Source of the DNA: Phycisphaerae bacterium
GTDB lineage: Bacteria; Planctomycetota; Phycisphaerae; Sedimentisphaerales; Sedimentisphaeraceae
Assembly (NCBI GenBank): GCA_027078365.1
Contig: JALWYQ010000045.1
Span: 1 to 64,000, forward strand
Length of the DNA: 64,000 bases
Reading direction: 5' to 3'
Shown: piece after piece, positions 35,210 through 43,645 of the stretch
Position numbering within the stretch: position 1 is the first letter of the stretch
How the letters are laid out: the number at the start of each line of letters is the position of its first letter
Translations under genes and position numbers: made by a program
Notes under the pieces: model-generated
Database searches by the model: none
The model's input: only the letters and a program-made list of their open reading frames with translations
What the model was told of the DNA's origin: nothing

Positions 35210-36562
35210 TTATTTTCTGTTATTTCTGGCGTTCAAGATCTTACCAGTTTTGATAAGGCCTGTTATCTCAATATTGGCTGGGCAAACATAACTGCAACAA
35301 CCGCATTCCATACAGGCACTCATATTGAATCTGTTTGCTCTGTCTAGATCTCTGACTTTAACCGAACTAGCTATTTCGCAAGGAATCAGGTTTTCAGGGC
35401 AAACTCCAACACAGCGACCGCATTTGATACAGTTTGTCTGTTGACCTAGATAATTTGCTTTGCCTATTTCCTTTTTAGTCAAGACTAAGATAGACCCGCT
35501 AGTCTTAGTTGTTGGTGTTTCCAAATCGGCAATTGAGAATCCCATCATAGGCCCGCCGAGAACTACCTTTACGGCATCGTCAGTTAAGCCACCACAGTGG
35601 TCTATCAAATCAGATACGCTAGTTCCGATTGGGCAATAGAAATTGCCAGGATTCTTGATTCCCTTGCCGCTAACAGTGACTGCGCGATGCGTTAGGGCTT
35701 GTCCTAACACTACTGCCTCGGCTGTTGCAGCTGCAGTTGCAACATTGCAAACAAGCAAACCAATCATTGGAGGAATAACGCCAGTTGGAACAACCTTACC
35801 CATTACAGCGTTGATTAATTGCCTCTCACCGCCCTGAGGATATTTTGTCTTTAGAGTTACAACATCTATACTCTCAGAATCAGATGTGTTCGCTAGGACT
35901 TCCTTGATTGCGGCGATTGCTTTTGGCTTGTTGTTTTCTATGCCAATGTGAACCTCTTTGCAGCCAGAAGCCTTTTGTATGAGCTTAACTCCGGCAATGA
36001 ATTGCTTGGTCCACTCTAGCATAACGCGATAGTCGCAAGTGATGTAAGGCTCGCATTCACAAGCGTTTACAATCATTGTATGTTTTGGCATCTTTTCGTT
36101 TGGAGCAACCTTAACACTTGTTGGGAAGCCTGCACCACCCATACCAACAATTCCAGCCTCAGAGATTGCATTCAAGATTTGTTCTTGCGAGTAATCTTGA
36201 AGGTTAAAGTTCTCAAAGCTCTCTGGTGTTGGTAGTTTTGCAGTGTTATCTTCGCTGACGTCGATAATTACCGCTAGCTCACGACCAAGAACTGGATGTG
36301 AGCGGTTGGCAATATCCTTAACGACGCCATCGACTGGAGAGTGTATTTTAGCAGATACAAAAGCATCGCTATCTCCAATGACATCACCGGCTTTTACTTC
36401 TTGTCTCTTGGCGACAGTAGGTTTACATGGCGCACCAATGTGTTGGCTCATTATAACCGCTAACTGTTTTGACGCTGGTCCTGGCTGTATAGAGATGTTC
36501 TCTGTAAGCTCTTTTCCCTCTGGGGGATGGACGCCGCCTTTAAATGTGAAGAGTCCTTTAAT
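35210..36562 (-). CDS. rnfC: Rnf complex subunit C, likely ATT start
   Basis: This soluble subunit oxidises or reduces NAD(H) in the Rnf complex. Two 4Fe-4S motifs are visible near residues 379 and 415 (CIKCGRCVGVCPEN and CMECGCCSYVCPAN). Starting at the first ATG (36451) would remove 37 conserved residues; the frame upstream encodes LFTFKGGVHPPEGKELTEN and ends in the usual QHIGAP region, matching the N-terminus of RnfC. The best start is ATT at 36560-36562, seven bases after GGAAGGA, overlapping the stop of the preceding gene as ATTAA. An ATT start is rare; a GTA or a frameshift is the alternative. The 450-residue total fits the family. Confidence 0.85.
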   Translation of the reverse strand: MKGLFTFKGGVHPPEGKELTENISIQPGPASKQLAVIMSQHIGAPCKPTVAKRQEVKAGDVIGDSDAFVSAKIHSPVDGVVKDIANRSHPVLGRELAVIIDVSEDNTAKLPTPESFENFNLQDYSQEQILNAISEAGIVGMGGAGFPTSVKVAPNEKMPKHTMIVNACECEPYITCDYRVMLEWTKQFIAGVKLIQKASGCKEVHIGIENNKPKAIAAIKEVLANTSDSESIDVVTLKTKYPQGGERQLINAVMGKVVPTGVIPPMIGLLVCNVATAAATAEAVVLGQALTHRAVTVSGKGIKNPGNFYCPIGTSVSDLIDHCGGLTDDAVKVVLGGPMMGFSIADLETPTTKTSGSILVLTKKEIGKANYLGQQTNCIKCGRCVGVCPENLIPCEIASSVKVRDLDRANRFNMSACMECGCCSYVCPANIEITGLIKTGKILNARNNRK

Positions 36563-36875
36563 TTTTACGTCCTTCCAATTTTGGGTCTTTATTACAAAAA
36601 TTGTATATCGTCTTTGCCGTCATCGCGCAAACGAAGGCAATGACAGCCGAAATTAGCAGATTTACTACATCCTTTAGAGCGCCTAGGTTGGTGTTTTTCT
36701 CGAGTATGCCATTAAAAAAAGCCATAGACGCAACAAAAATGGATAAAGGTAGCAAGAATGCTATTGTTACTCTAGCAGTTACTGAAGCATCTTTGCTTTT
36801 TGTAATGCTCTCGTACACCGCTTTACAGTCGTGATTGTGTACGCATTTTTCACATCTTTTATCCATCTGAGACAT
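36558..36875 (-). CDS. RseC/MucC-like two-helix Cys-rich protein at the head of the rnf operon
   Basis: The 105-residue product starts with a cysteine cluster C8-x2-C11-x5-C17 and then two transmembrane helices (about 34-54 and 68-90), the layout of RseC/MucC proteins. RseC belongs to a group linked to Rnf function, for example in SoxR reduction, and often heads rnf operons in anaerobes. It is shorter than the usual RseC at the N-terminus. Its stop codon overlaps the predicted rnfC start. A possible -10 TATAAT (36944-36949 on the minus strand) lies upstream. Confidence 0.55.
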   Translation of the reverse strand: MSQMDKRCEKCVHNHDCKAVYESITKSKDASVTARVTIAFLLPLSIFVASMAFFNGILEKNTNLGALKDVVNLLISAVIAFVCAMTAKTIYNFCNKDPKLEGRKN

Positions 36876-37143
36876 TCAAGTACCTGTTTCTTATAGCATT
36901 GTGACTAACAATAAACTCTCAAGGCAAAAAAGCCCTAGCCATTATTATAAGTGTCAAATAAACATAACCTTATAAGTGATTAGGTGAGTATTTTCAATGT
37001 TTTTTTCTGCACTGTTGGCGCAATTTGCTAGGAACATTAAGTGCGACTTCTGCCGCTATTATAGAATAGTCTCATTTAGAATCATCCGATTCAATTCTCA
37101 ATATTATAGATGCTTAGAAGGGAGGGTATAATTTAGACCTACT

Positions 37144-38214
37144 CTACCAGATAGGTTTTGATTCTATGGCTGCAATCTTGGATATTTTCTCAGGTGCTTC
37201 TGGCATTAGAGTTCTAAAAGAGAGGTAAGACGCTTCTATCATTGCGGCTGTCTGTAAAGCTAAGTCTTTCCTCAGTAAGTAGTTATGTTCTTTAGTTTGT
37301 GTTGATATCACATCTGCTAAATCGTTTAGCAACAGGATTGTAAGTGTCTTAGAGTCGCTCGGGCCAGAATTTTCTTGGATTATGTTGCCGTTAGAATCTG
37401 ATATAGTAAATTTCGCTTTTGTTGCTGTGATGCATTTGCCCGGACAGTAAATTTTCAGATATTCATTTGCGGGGCTTGTTACCCTAGAAGCCTCAAGGGT
37501 TCCTATTAATCTATTGGAAAATTTCAGGCTTAAAACGGCAGCATCTTCGGTGAGGCTCATTCTTTGTCTATTGTCTGGCGCAAGATTGGTTGTTAAGGCG
37601 TAAACCTGCTCTGGTAGCGAGAAAAATCGTATCAGTTCTTGGAGAACTTCGTAAGAATTGTGCATCAAAACACCACCGCAAGAGAGCTCTGGGTCGCTTA
37701 ACCAACGATTTTCCTTAAGTTGCATGTCAGTTGGATACGCACCGTATATACTCAAAAGGTAGATATCTTTTGGTGAGTCCTCACTCGCTAGATAATTGCG
37801 CATCGCAGTAAAGCCTGTGCTATAAGCTAGAGTGTTGGCGATGGTGTAGATTGTTCCATTTTTCTCAGAGGCTCTAACTATCTCCAGAAGATCTTCAAAG
37901 ATTGGGCCGGCATGTGAGAGTTTGAGGATATTAATCTTGTTTTTTATAGCCAAAAGGGCTATTTCTGTCGTAACCTGATTGTTAGTTGCATCTATGAGCA
38001 ACTCGATTTCGCTGTTCAAGATTAACTGTCTTTGATCGTCGAAGCATTCACAATCGTACTTTTTCGAGAGTCTCTGACACAGCTGGATATCTAAATCGTA
38101 TATTGCAGCTATAGAGTATATGTCGCTCTGAGATATCACATCAAGGTACTCAATTGCCTGATTAGACAAACCTAACAGGCCAACTTTTATCTCAACTTTC
38201 TCTCTCAATTGCAC
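37144..38214 (-). CDS. Degenerate Gfo/Idh/MocA-type oxidoreductase-like protein
   Basis: A 356-residue protein with a Rossmann N-terminal domain (KVGLLGLSNQAIEYLDVI) and an alpha/beta C-terminal domain as in Gfo/Idh/MocA NAD(P)-dependent sugar dehydrogenases. The usual EKP motif, which holds the catalytic lysine, reads KLSHAGP, so ordinary catalysis is doubtful. The ribosome binding site AAGGACG is only two bases from the GTG start at 38214; the TTG at 38208 has better spacing and may be the true start. It follows the dUTPase gene by about 80 bases. Confidence 0.65.
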   Translation of the reverse strand: MQLREKVEIKVGLLGLSNQAIEYLDVISQSDIYSIAAIYDLDIQLCQRLSKKYDCECFDDQRQLILNSEIELLIDATNNQVTTEIALLAIKNKINILKLSHAGPIFEDLLEIVRASEKNGTIYTIANTLAYSTGFTAMRNYLASEDSPKDIYLLSIYGAYPTDMQLKENRWLSDPELSCGGVLMHNSYEVLQELIRFFSLPEQVYALTTNLAPDNRQRMSLTEDAAVLSLKFSNRLIGTLEASRVTSPANEYLKIYCPGKCITATKAKFTISDSNGNIIQENSGPSDSKTLTILLLNDLADVISTQTKEHNYLLRKDLALQTAAMIEASYLSFRTLMPEAPEKISKIAAIESKPIW

Positions 38215-38293
38215 CGTCCTTGAATCTTAACCTATTTTACTTAGCTCTTGCGATGGGAATTAAGTCTGTATTGTTATGAGTAGCTAAATAAGA

Positions 38294-38704
38294 TTAGATA
38301 GTAATATCCTTATTATCGTCTTCCGTCTTTTGCGCCATTGAGTAGTTATTGTCTTGGCGTGAGTGGTTTACGCCAAGCTTTTGCTCGTAGAGATTAACTA
38401 CATCGTCAGGGTCTAGACCTAGGCATTGAGCAAGGCTAATCCAGAAGAAAAGCATGTCGATAACTTCAACCCTAGCATTTTGAAGGTCGTTTATCATAAA
38501 ACGTTTGCCTTCTTTAGCTTCTTTGCACCAGTGTTTCCAGAATGTGCAATCTCTGAGTTCTTCTAATTCGTTACTCATTGCGGCGATGTAGTTATTTAGC
38601 CACTCACCAGCATATTGCGGGTCGAAATTTTCTCTTAGTGCCTTAGCGTCAAAACCTGTTCTTAAATTAAGCTCTGCCTGTTTTTCGAAAAGTTTTTTTA
38701 GCAT
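38294..38704 (-). CDS. Dimeric (all-alpha) dUTPase-like NTP pyrophosphohydrolase
   Basis: The 136-residue product belongs to the all-alpha NTP-pyrophosphatase superfamily, dimeric dUTPase type, which hydrolyses dUTP to dUMP and limits uracil in DNA. The metal-binding residues are the NELEELRD helix and the RVEVIDMLFF helix (E-x2-E and E-x2-D). It is 26 bases after glyA on the same strand; both bear on thymidylate supply (glyA gives methylene-THF, dUTPase gives dUMP). The last 20 residues are hydrophilic and look unstructured. Confidence 0.75.
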   Translation of the reverse strand: MLKKLFEKQAELNLRTGFDAKALRENFDPQYAGEWLNNYIAAMSNELEELRDCTFWKHWCKEAKEGKRFMINDLQNARVEVIDMLFFWISLAQCLGLDPDDVVNLYEQKLGVNHSRQDNNYSMAQKTEDDNKDITI

Positions 38705-38730
38705 CGTTTTATCGTTATCCCCAAAAAGAT

Positions 38731-39990
38731 TTAGTTGTCAAGATTAACAAAACGCTCTGGCAGTGGGAATGCCGAGCAGAGCTCTTTGACTTCATTAGCC
38801 ACTTTTTCGATTGCTTGCGCATCATCTACATTGTTGGCAATGTCGTTAAAGAACTTAGCAATCACATCCATCTGCTCTTCCTTCATGCCTCTAGTGGTAA
38901 CTGCAGGTGTTCCGATTCTGACACCACTAGGGTTAAATGGTGAAGCTGGGTCGTTTGGTATTGTGTTGCAGTTTGATATGATATTTGCCATATCAAGGGC
39001 CTTGCTCATCTGCTTACCCTTGATGCCTTTGTTTCTCATATCAATTAAAATCAAGTGATTATCTGTGCCACCTGAAACTAAATCAAAACCATATTCCATA
39101 AGTTTTTCTGCTAGTCTCTTAGCGTTTTTAACTATCTGTTTTGCGTAATCAGCAAAATCATTAGTAGCGGCCTCTGCCATAGCTACTGCGATTCCTGAGA
39201 TTGTGTGCATGTGAGGGCCACCTTGCATACCAGGGAATACTGATTTATCTACTGCAGATGCGAGAGCTTCTTTGCACATAAGCATTCCACCGCGTGGACC
39301 ACGCAGTGTTTTGTGTGTTGTTGTTGATACGATATCTGCATACGGAACTGGACTCATATGAACTCCACCAGCGACAAGACCAGCGATATGTGCGATATCG
39401 CTGACTAGATAAGCGCCAACGCTATCGGCTATTTCTCTAAATGCTTTGAAGTCTATCTCTCTTGGATAGGCAGTTGCGCCTGAGATTATAACCTTTGGCT
39501 TGTGTTTCTTTGCAAGATCGGCAATCTCATCGTAGTCAAACATTCCGGTATCGTCGTTAACTTTGTACTGAACAGAGTTGAATACTTTACCAGTTGCGCT
39601 AACCTTCCAACCGTGTGTTAGGTGTCCGCCTTCTGGAAGAGAAAGTCCCATTATGGTATCGCCTGGTTGGCAGATTGCCATGTATGCTGCCATGTTCGCA
39701 ACAGAGCCAGAATACGGCTGGACATTTACGTGGTCCGCAGAGAAGACTTTCTTTGCTCTCTCAATTGCTAGAGTCTCAATTTGGTCTGTAATGCGCTGAC
39801 CTTCATAATATCTTCTGCCAGGGTACCCCTCAGCATATTTGTTTGTCAAACAGCTTCCAGTGGCATTCATGACTGCTTGTGAGACATAATTCTCTGAAGG
39901 TATGAGCCTGATTGCGCCATCTTGACGCAATTTTTCTTCTTTAATCAATTCTGCTATTTTAGGGTCTTGTTGCTCTAGAGCACTCAACAT
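38731..39990 (-). CDS. glyA: Serine hydroxymethyltransferase
   Basis: The 419-residue PLP enzyme converts serine and THF to glycine and methylene-THF in the cytoplasm. The PLP lysine lies near residue 228 in TTTHKTLRGPRGG. Other marks are EGYPGRRYYEG and NSVQYKVND. RBS GGAGAA precedes the ATG. It is first of the glyA-dUTPase-Gfo/Idh run. Confidence 0.95.
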   Translation of the reverse strand: MLSALEQQDPKIAELIKEEKLRQDGAIRLIPSENYVSQAVMNATGSCLTNKYAEGYPGRRYYEGQRITDQIETLAIERAKKVFSADHVNVQPYSGSVANMAAYMAICQPGDTIMGLSLPEGGHLTHGWKVSATGKVFNSVQYKVNDDTGMFDYDEIADLAKKHKPKVIISGATAYPREIDFKAFREIADSVGAYLVSDIAHIAGLVAGGVHMSPVPYADIVSTTTHKTLRGPRGGMLMCKEALASAVDKSVFPGMQGGPHMHTISGIAVAMAEAATNDFADYAKQIVKNAKRLAEKLMEYGFDLVSGGTDNHLILIDMRNKGIKGKQMSKALDMANIISNCNTIPNDPASPFNPSGVRIGTPAVTTRGMKEEQMDVIAKFFNDIANNVDDAQAIEKVANEVKELCSAFPLPERFVNLDN

Positions 39991-40162
39991 TGTACTTTCT
40001 CCGAAGATTTAATTATATTGGCAGTTGCAAAACCACCTAATCAAAAATTTCTAAAAACTCATTCCTTTTTAGGATTCCCACAGAGGAGAGACCTAACAAC
40101 GAACCGAGCCCAACAAACGTGTCTTTATATCATAGAATTAGCCGTGCAACAAGTTTATTTAA

Positions 40163-40191
40163 TTGACATTAAAGCATTTAATAGCTAGGAT
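40163..40191 (+). promoter_or_regulatory. Promoter for the TPR gene and rpsT
   Basis: Consensus TTGACA (40163-40168), 17 bases, TAGGAT (40186-40191), about 70 bases before the start codon. Confidence 0.6.
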
Positions 40192-40264
40192 AATCCGCAA
40201 ATAACATGGGGTGTTTCTATCGCTGCGCATTGATTGTGCAGCAAATGAACTTGAGTGAGTATTT

Positions 40265-41662
40265 ATGAACGAACATGACATTGAAGTATCAACCCAAAAG
40301 GCGTTAGCGTTTTTTGACCGCGGGGAACAAGTTGCCTCTACCGATAATTTCGACTATGCAATCGAAATGTATCTTGAGGGAATAAAGCGTGCGCCTGATG
40401 AGCTAGAGCTAGGCCATATTCCCCTTAGGCGGGTTGCGTTGATACGTCAGGGCAAAGGTGGAAAAAAACCATCGATGCTTGAGAGGCTCAAGAAGAGAAA
40501 CGCCAAGGATCCGCTTGAAGAACTAATCAACGCCGAAGGATTACTCGCTAAAGACCCCGATAATCTAGGTTATGCGCAGGATATGTTGAGGGCAGCGATT
40601 AAAGGCGGTTGGCATAGAACTGCTGGTTGGTTAGCAGATTTAATATTTAGCGCAATTAGAAATCAAGACAAGCCAAACGTTGCAGAACTGCAATTCCTTA
40701 AAGATTGTTACGAGAAATTGCAAAAATACGACTTGGCCGTTGCAGCTGCAATGCTTGCCGCTGCTACAGACCCCGATAATGGGACCTTGGCAGATGAGGT
40801 TAAGAACGTAAGTGCAAGGGCGACGATGTTTAAGGGGAAATACGACCAGGGCAAGGACTTTAGCGATTCGATAAAGAACAAAGAGTCTCAAGAGCTCTTG
40901 CATGCCCAAGATGCTGTGGTTAAGAGCGATGATTACAAGGCTAAAGCGGTGACAGCTGCTCGTCAAAAGCTTGAAAATGAACCTAACTCGTATGTTAATA
41001 GGGTTAAGCTTTGCGATGCTCTTGTTGAACTAGGCGATAGAGAAAGCTACAATGAAGCGGTTGCTTTGCTGGATAAATATTACAGAGAAACCAAAGATTT
41101 TGCATATAGAAGACATCTTGGTGAGATTGAGATTAAGCACCTTAGAAAAAAACTTGAAACAGCTCGACGAAATTATTCTAAAAATACAGGTGATAAAAAT
41201 CTTGAGAATGAAGTGCGCAGGCTAACTGCTGAGCTAAACAAGTTAGAATTTGATCATTTCGAACTTTGCGTCAAGAATTACCCGACAGAGTTAAAGTATA
41301 AATACGAGCTTGCTATACGGTATCTTCTCAGGAGAGATTTTGACCATGCTATTCCTTTATTTCAGGAAGTACGCAAGGAGCCAAGACTGAAATTTTTTGC
41401 AATGAACAAACTTGGTATTTGCTTCTTTCACAAAGCTTGGTATGATGACGCAATTGATATATTTAAGGAAGCTATTGACAGTTACGAAATTAATGACGAT
41501 GATATAGCGAAAGAGCTTAGATATAATCTTGCCCGTTCGTTGGAAGAGTCAGAAAAGTATGAAGAAGCTCTCGAAGTCTTTAGAAAGTTGGCACAGATTG
41601 ATTTTGCATACAAAGACGTTAGTCAACGAATTGATGCTTTGAGAAAAAAGCAAGGGCAATAA
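40265..41662 (+). CDS. TPR-repeat protein
   Basis: A 465-residue protein made of helical repeats: TPR units near the N-terminus (AIEMYLEGIKRAPDE), around residues 90-180, and three at the C-terminus (HAIPLFQEVRKEPRL, DAIDIFKEAIDSYE, EALEVFRKLAQ). A charged coiled coil (about 280-345) lies between. There is no signal peptide, so it is probably cytoplasmic. No family name is evident to me. It shares a promoter region with rpsT, 60 bases downstream, and is probably cotranscribed with it. Confidence 0.65.
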   Translation: MNEHDIEVSTQKALAFFDRGEQVASTDNFDYAIEMYLEGIKRAPDELELGHIPLRRVALIRQGKGGKKPSMLERLKKRNAKDPLEELINAEGLLAKDPDNLGYAQDMLRAAIKGGWHRTAGWLADLIFSAIRNQDKPNVAELQFLKDCYEKLQKYDLAVAAAMLAAATDPDNGTLADEVKNVSARATMFKGKYDQGKDFSDSIKNKESQELLHAQDAVVKSDDYKAKAVTAARQKLENEPNSYVNRVKLCDALVELGDRESYNEAVALLDKYYRETKDFAYRRHLGEIEIKHLRKKLETARRNYSKNTGDKNLENEVRRLTAELNKLEFDHFELCVKNYPTELKYKYELAIRYLLRRDFDHAIPLFQEVRKEPRLKFFAMNKLGICFFHKAWYDDAIDIFKEAIDSYEINDDDIAKELRYNLARSLEESEKYEEALEVFRKLAQIDFAYKDVSQRIDALRKKQGQ

Positions 41663-41722
41663 AATATGATAACCTCTCAGTCAAAAGAGATTAAATAGTA
41701 GTTAGAAAATCAGGAGAAAAAG

Positions 41723-41998
41723 GTGGCACATTCTTTATCAGCCAAAAAAAGAGTAAGACAGAACCAAAAGGCTAGAGCGATTAATAGAGTTCGCAAGAGT
41801 CAGGTTAAAACTGCGATTAAGAAATTTGAACTTGCGCTCAAATCTGGTGATGTTGCTGTCGCAAAAGAGCAGTTCCGTTTAACTGTAAAGAAGATTGATC
41901 AAGTTGCGGACACAAGCACAATGCATAAAGGTACTGCTTCTCGCAAGAAATCTCGTCTTGCTAGAAGATTAAATGCAATGATTGCAAAGAGTAAGTAA
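41723..41998 (+). CDS. rpsT: 30S ribosomal protein S20
   Basis: The 91-residue protein binds 16S rRNA in the 30S subunit. The basic N-terminus AHSLSAKKRVRQNQKAR and the C-terminal KGTASRKKSRLARRLNA are typical of S20. It starts at GTG with AGGAGA upstream. A 13-bp terminator follows. Confidence 0.95.
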   Translation: MAHSLSAKKRVRQNQKARAINRVRKSQVKTAIKKFELALKSGDVAVAKEQFRLTVKKIDQVADTSTMHKGTASRKKSRLARRLNAMIAKSK

Positions 41999-42023
41999 TT
42001 ACTCTTTAATTATCTTGTTGCCA

Positions 42024-42063
42024 AAAAAGCGTCCAACCGCTTAACGATTGGACGCTTTTTATT
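42024..42063 (+). terminator. Terminator after rpsT
   Basis: AAAAAGCGTCCAA pairs with TTGGACGCTTTTT, then TATT. The run of A on the left means it may also end the DUF4139 gene transcript from the minus strand. Confidence 0.9.
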
Positions 42064-42093
42064 ATGCGAAGATTTAGGTAATATAAAATCTAA

Positions 42094-43494
42094 CTACCAC
42101 GTTGTATTCACTTGGTAGCTAATTGATGCTGCGGAGTCGGCATCTATCTTTACTTTGAATCTTGCAGTATAGGCATCAATCATTTCATATTCTATCGATG
42201 CTTCTTTGATTGTTAGGTTTTGATTCCTGCCCACCTTTTCATCAACATAAACAGTAACTGCGCTGTCCTTGCGATTTTTAAGTGTTATTTCTCTGGTTAG
42301 TCTGTTGTAGTTGTTGCCGTGCTTGGCTTTTGTTATTTTCATTTCTGGGACAATATCAAAAGCGTTGCCTATGTAGAGAGAGATCTTTTCTTTCCTAGCG
42401 GTATGGTCAATAAAATCTTCGCCAACAAATTCAAGCCCGCCATCGGCGTCGTCTCTTTTGAATACTCGAATCTTTCCTTTTGGAAGCGCAATTCCAAGTG
42501 AGTTTTCCTTTGTATTTTCAAATTCCAATTTAGTTTTTACTTTATCACCTTTGGCAGGGTAGGAATACTGTGAAAGCTCATAGACATATATCTTTTTGGT
42601 TGCTATAGAAGGTGTTGGTTTGATAAATTGTATCTGTTTGATTTGGTTGTTTTCGATAGTTGACTCTCTATCTAGGGTGTACATGTGGTATTCCATAAAC
42701 GCCTTTTCTTGGAAGCCGCTTTCTTTGAATGAATCCATGGCGAGAACCATGCTTTCTCTTTGTTTATAGTTGGCAGATTTAACCCTGCGCACATCGCCAG
42801 CTATGAGTTTTATTTTAGCATCTTTGTAGCTAGCGCCGCTTTTATTGTTTATCGTTACCCAGCCGCTAAGTTCGATTGAATCTTCATTAGCATTTAATAT
42901 TGCCAAATAATCACTTTTCCAACCTATTCCTTCGGTTGTGTATGTCGTCTGGCAAAGCTCATTTGATGTTGTGTTTGAGTTGACTAGCCATAGCAATGTT
43001 GGTTTTGTTACGAGATTTCCGGGTAAATTTTTAAGCATGATATTGGCAACATTAGAGCGGTTTGTAACATTCAGTCCATCGTCGGTTTCTATTACCAATT
43101 CATTTCCAATAAAGGAAAGGAGTCTGCCCTCAATAATTGAACCAGAGTCCGAACCACTGCCTTTAGTGTATATGGTTACATCTTGATTTACATAGCGTTT
43201 CAGAAGGGCATTAAAACTAACTAAATCGTAATTGTAATTTTGCTCAAGGATAGTTATTTCACCGCTACTGTTTACTGTATTAAATATTACGCTGGTCGGG
43301 TCAATCAACGCAGCAACATCGGAAAAGCAAACCTTATTCTTTCCCTGTTTAAATTCTATAAGGCGAGTGTCTTTTACTACGGCAAAGTTATTGTTGTAGA
43401 TAGTTATAGCAATTGACTCATCTTTCTGTGATTGTGCAAAAAGATTTTGGGACACAACTGCTAATGCTAGTAGGATTGTGATTGTTTTTTTCAT
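42094..43494 (-). CDS. Secreted DUF4139 domain protein
   Basis: The start is set at ATG 43494, with GGAGA nine bases upstream; an earlier in-frame start at 43530 lacks a site. The 466-residue product has a signal peptide (TITILLALAVVSQNLFAQ) and matches the DUF4139 family, known in bacteria as secreted or periplasmic proteins of unknown function: TIYNNNFAVVKDTRLIEF, GIGWKSDYLAILNANED, ELSGWVTINNKSGASYKDA. The C-terminal half is beta-rich. No functional clue comes from the neighbours. Confidence 0.75.
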   Translation of the reverse strand: MKKTITILLALAVVSQNLFAQSQKDESIAITIYNNNFAVVKDTRLIEFKQGKNKVCFSDVAALIDPTSVIFNTVNSSGEITILEQNYNYDLVSFNALLKRYVNQDVTIYTKGSGSDSGSIIEGRLLSFIGNELVIETDDGLNVTNRSNVANIMLKNLPGNLVTKPTLLWLVNSNTTSNELCQTTYTTEGIGWKSDYLAILNANEDSIELSGWVTINNKSGASYKDAKIKLIAGDVRRVKSANYKQRESMVLAMDSFKESGFQEKAFMEYHMYTLDRESTIENNQIKQIQFIKPTPSIATKKIYVYELSQYSYPAKGDKVKTKLEFENTKENSLGIALPKGKIRVFKRDDADGGLEFVGEDFIDHTARKEKISLYIGNAFDIVPEMKITKAKHGNNYNRLTREITLKNRKDSAVTVYVDEKVGRNQNLTIKEASIEYEMIDAYTARFKVKIDADSAASISYQVNTTW

Positions 43495-43587
43495 GATTTT
43501 TCTCCGTAATAAAAAGTGTGCGAGTTTCAAGGGTAATCACTTTTCTCCTAGAATGCAAATTTAAGTTTCAAAGACCGTCTTTTTGAC

Positions 43588-43593
43588 TATAAT
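43588..43593 (+). promoter_or_regulatory. Candidate -10 for the acyltransferase/acyl-activating gene
   Basis: A consensus TATAAT stands about 50 bases before the start; the -35 is poor (GTTTCA, 17 bases upstream). Confidence 0.3.
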
Positions 43594-43645
43594 GGGCTTA
43601 CATACTTAGACCTCTTAGAGGAAGGAAAGTTCCGGAGAAAATTAT

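Noticed and set aside
36601..36834. 77-codon plus frame antisense to the RseC-like gene
   Set aside because: A shadow of the minus-strand gene, which has the cysteine cluster, helices and operon context.
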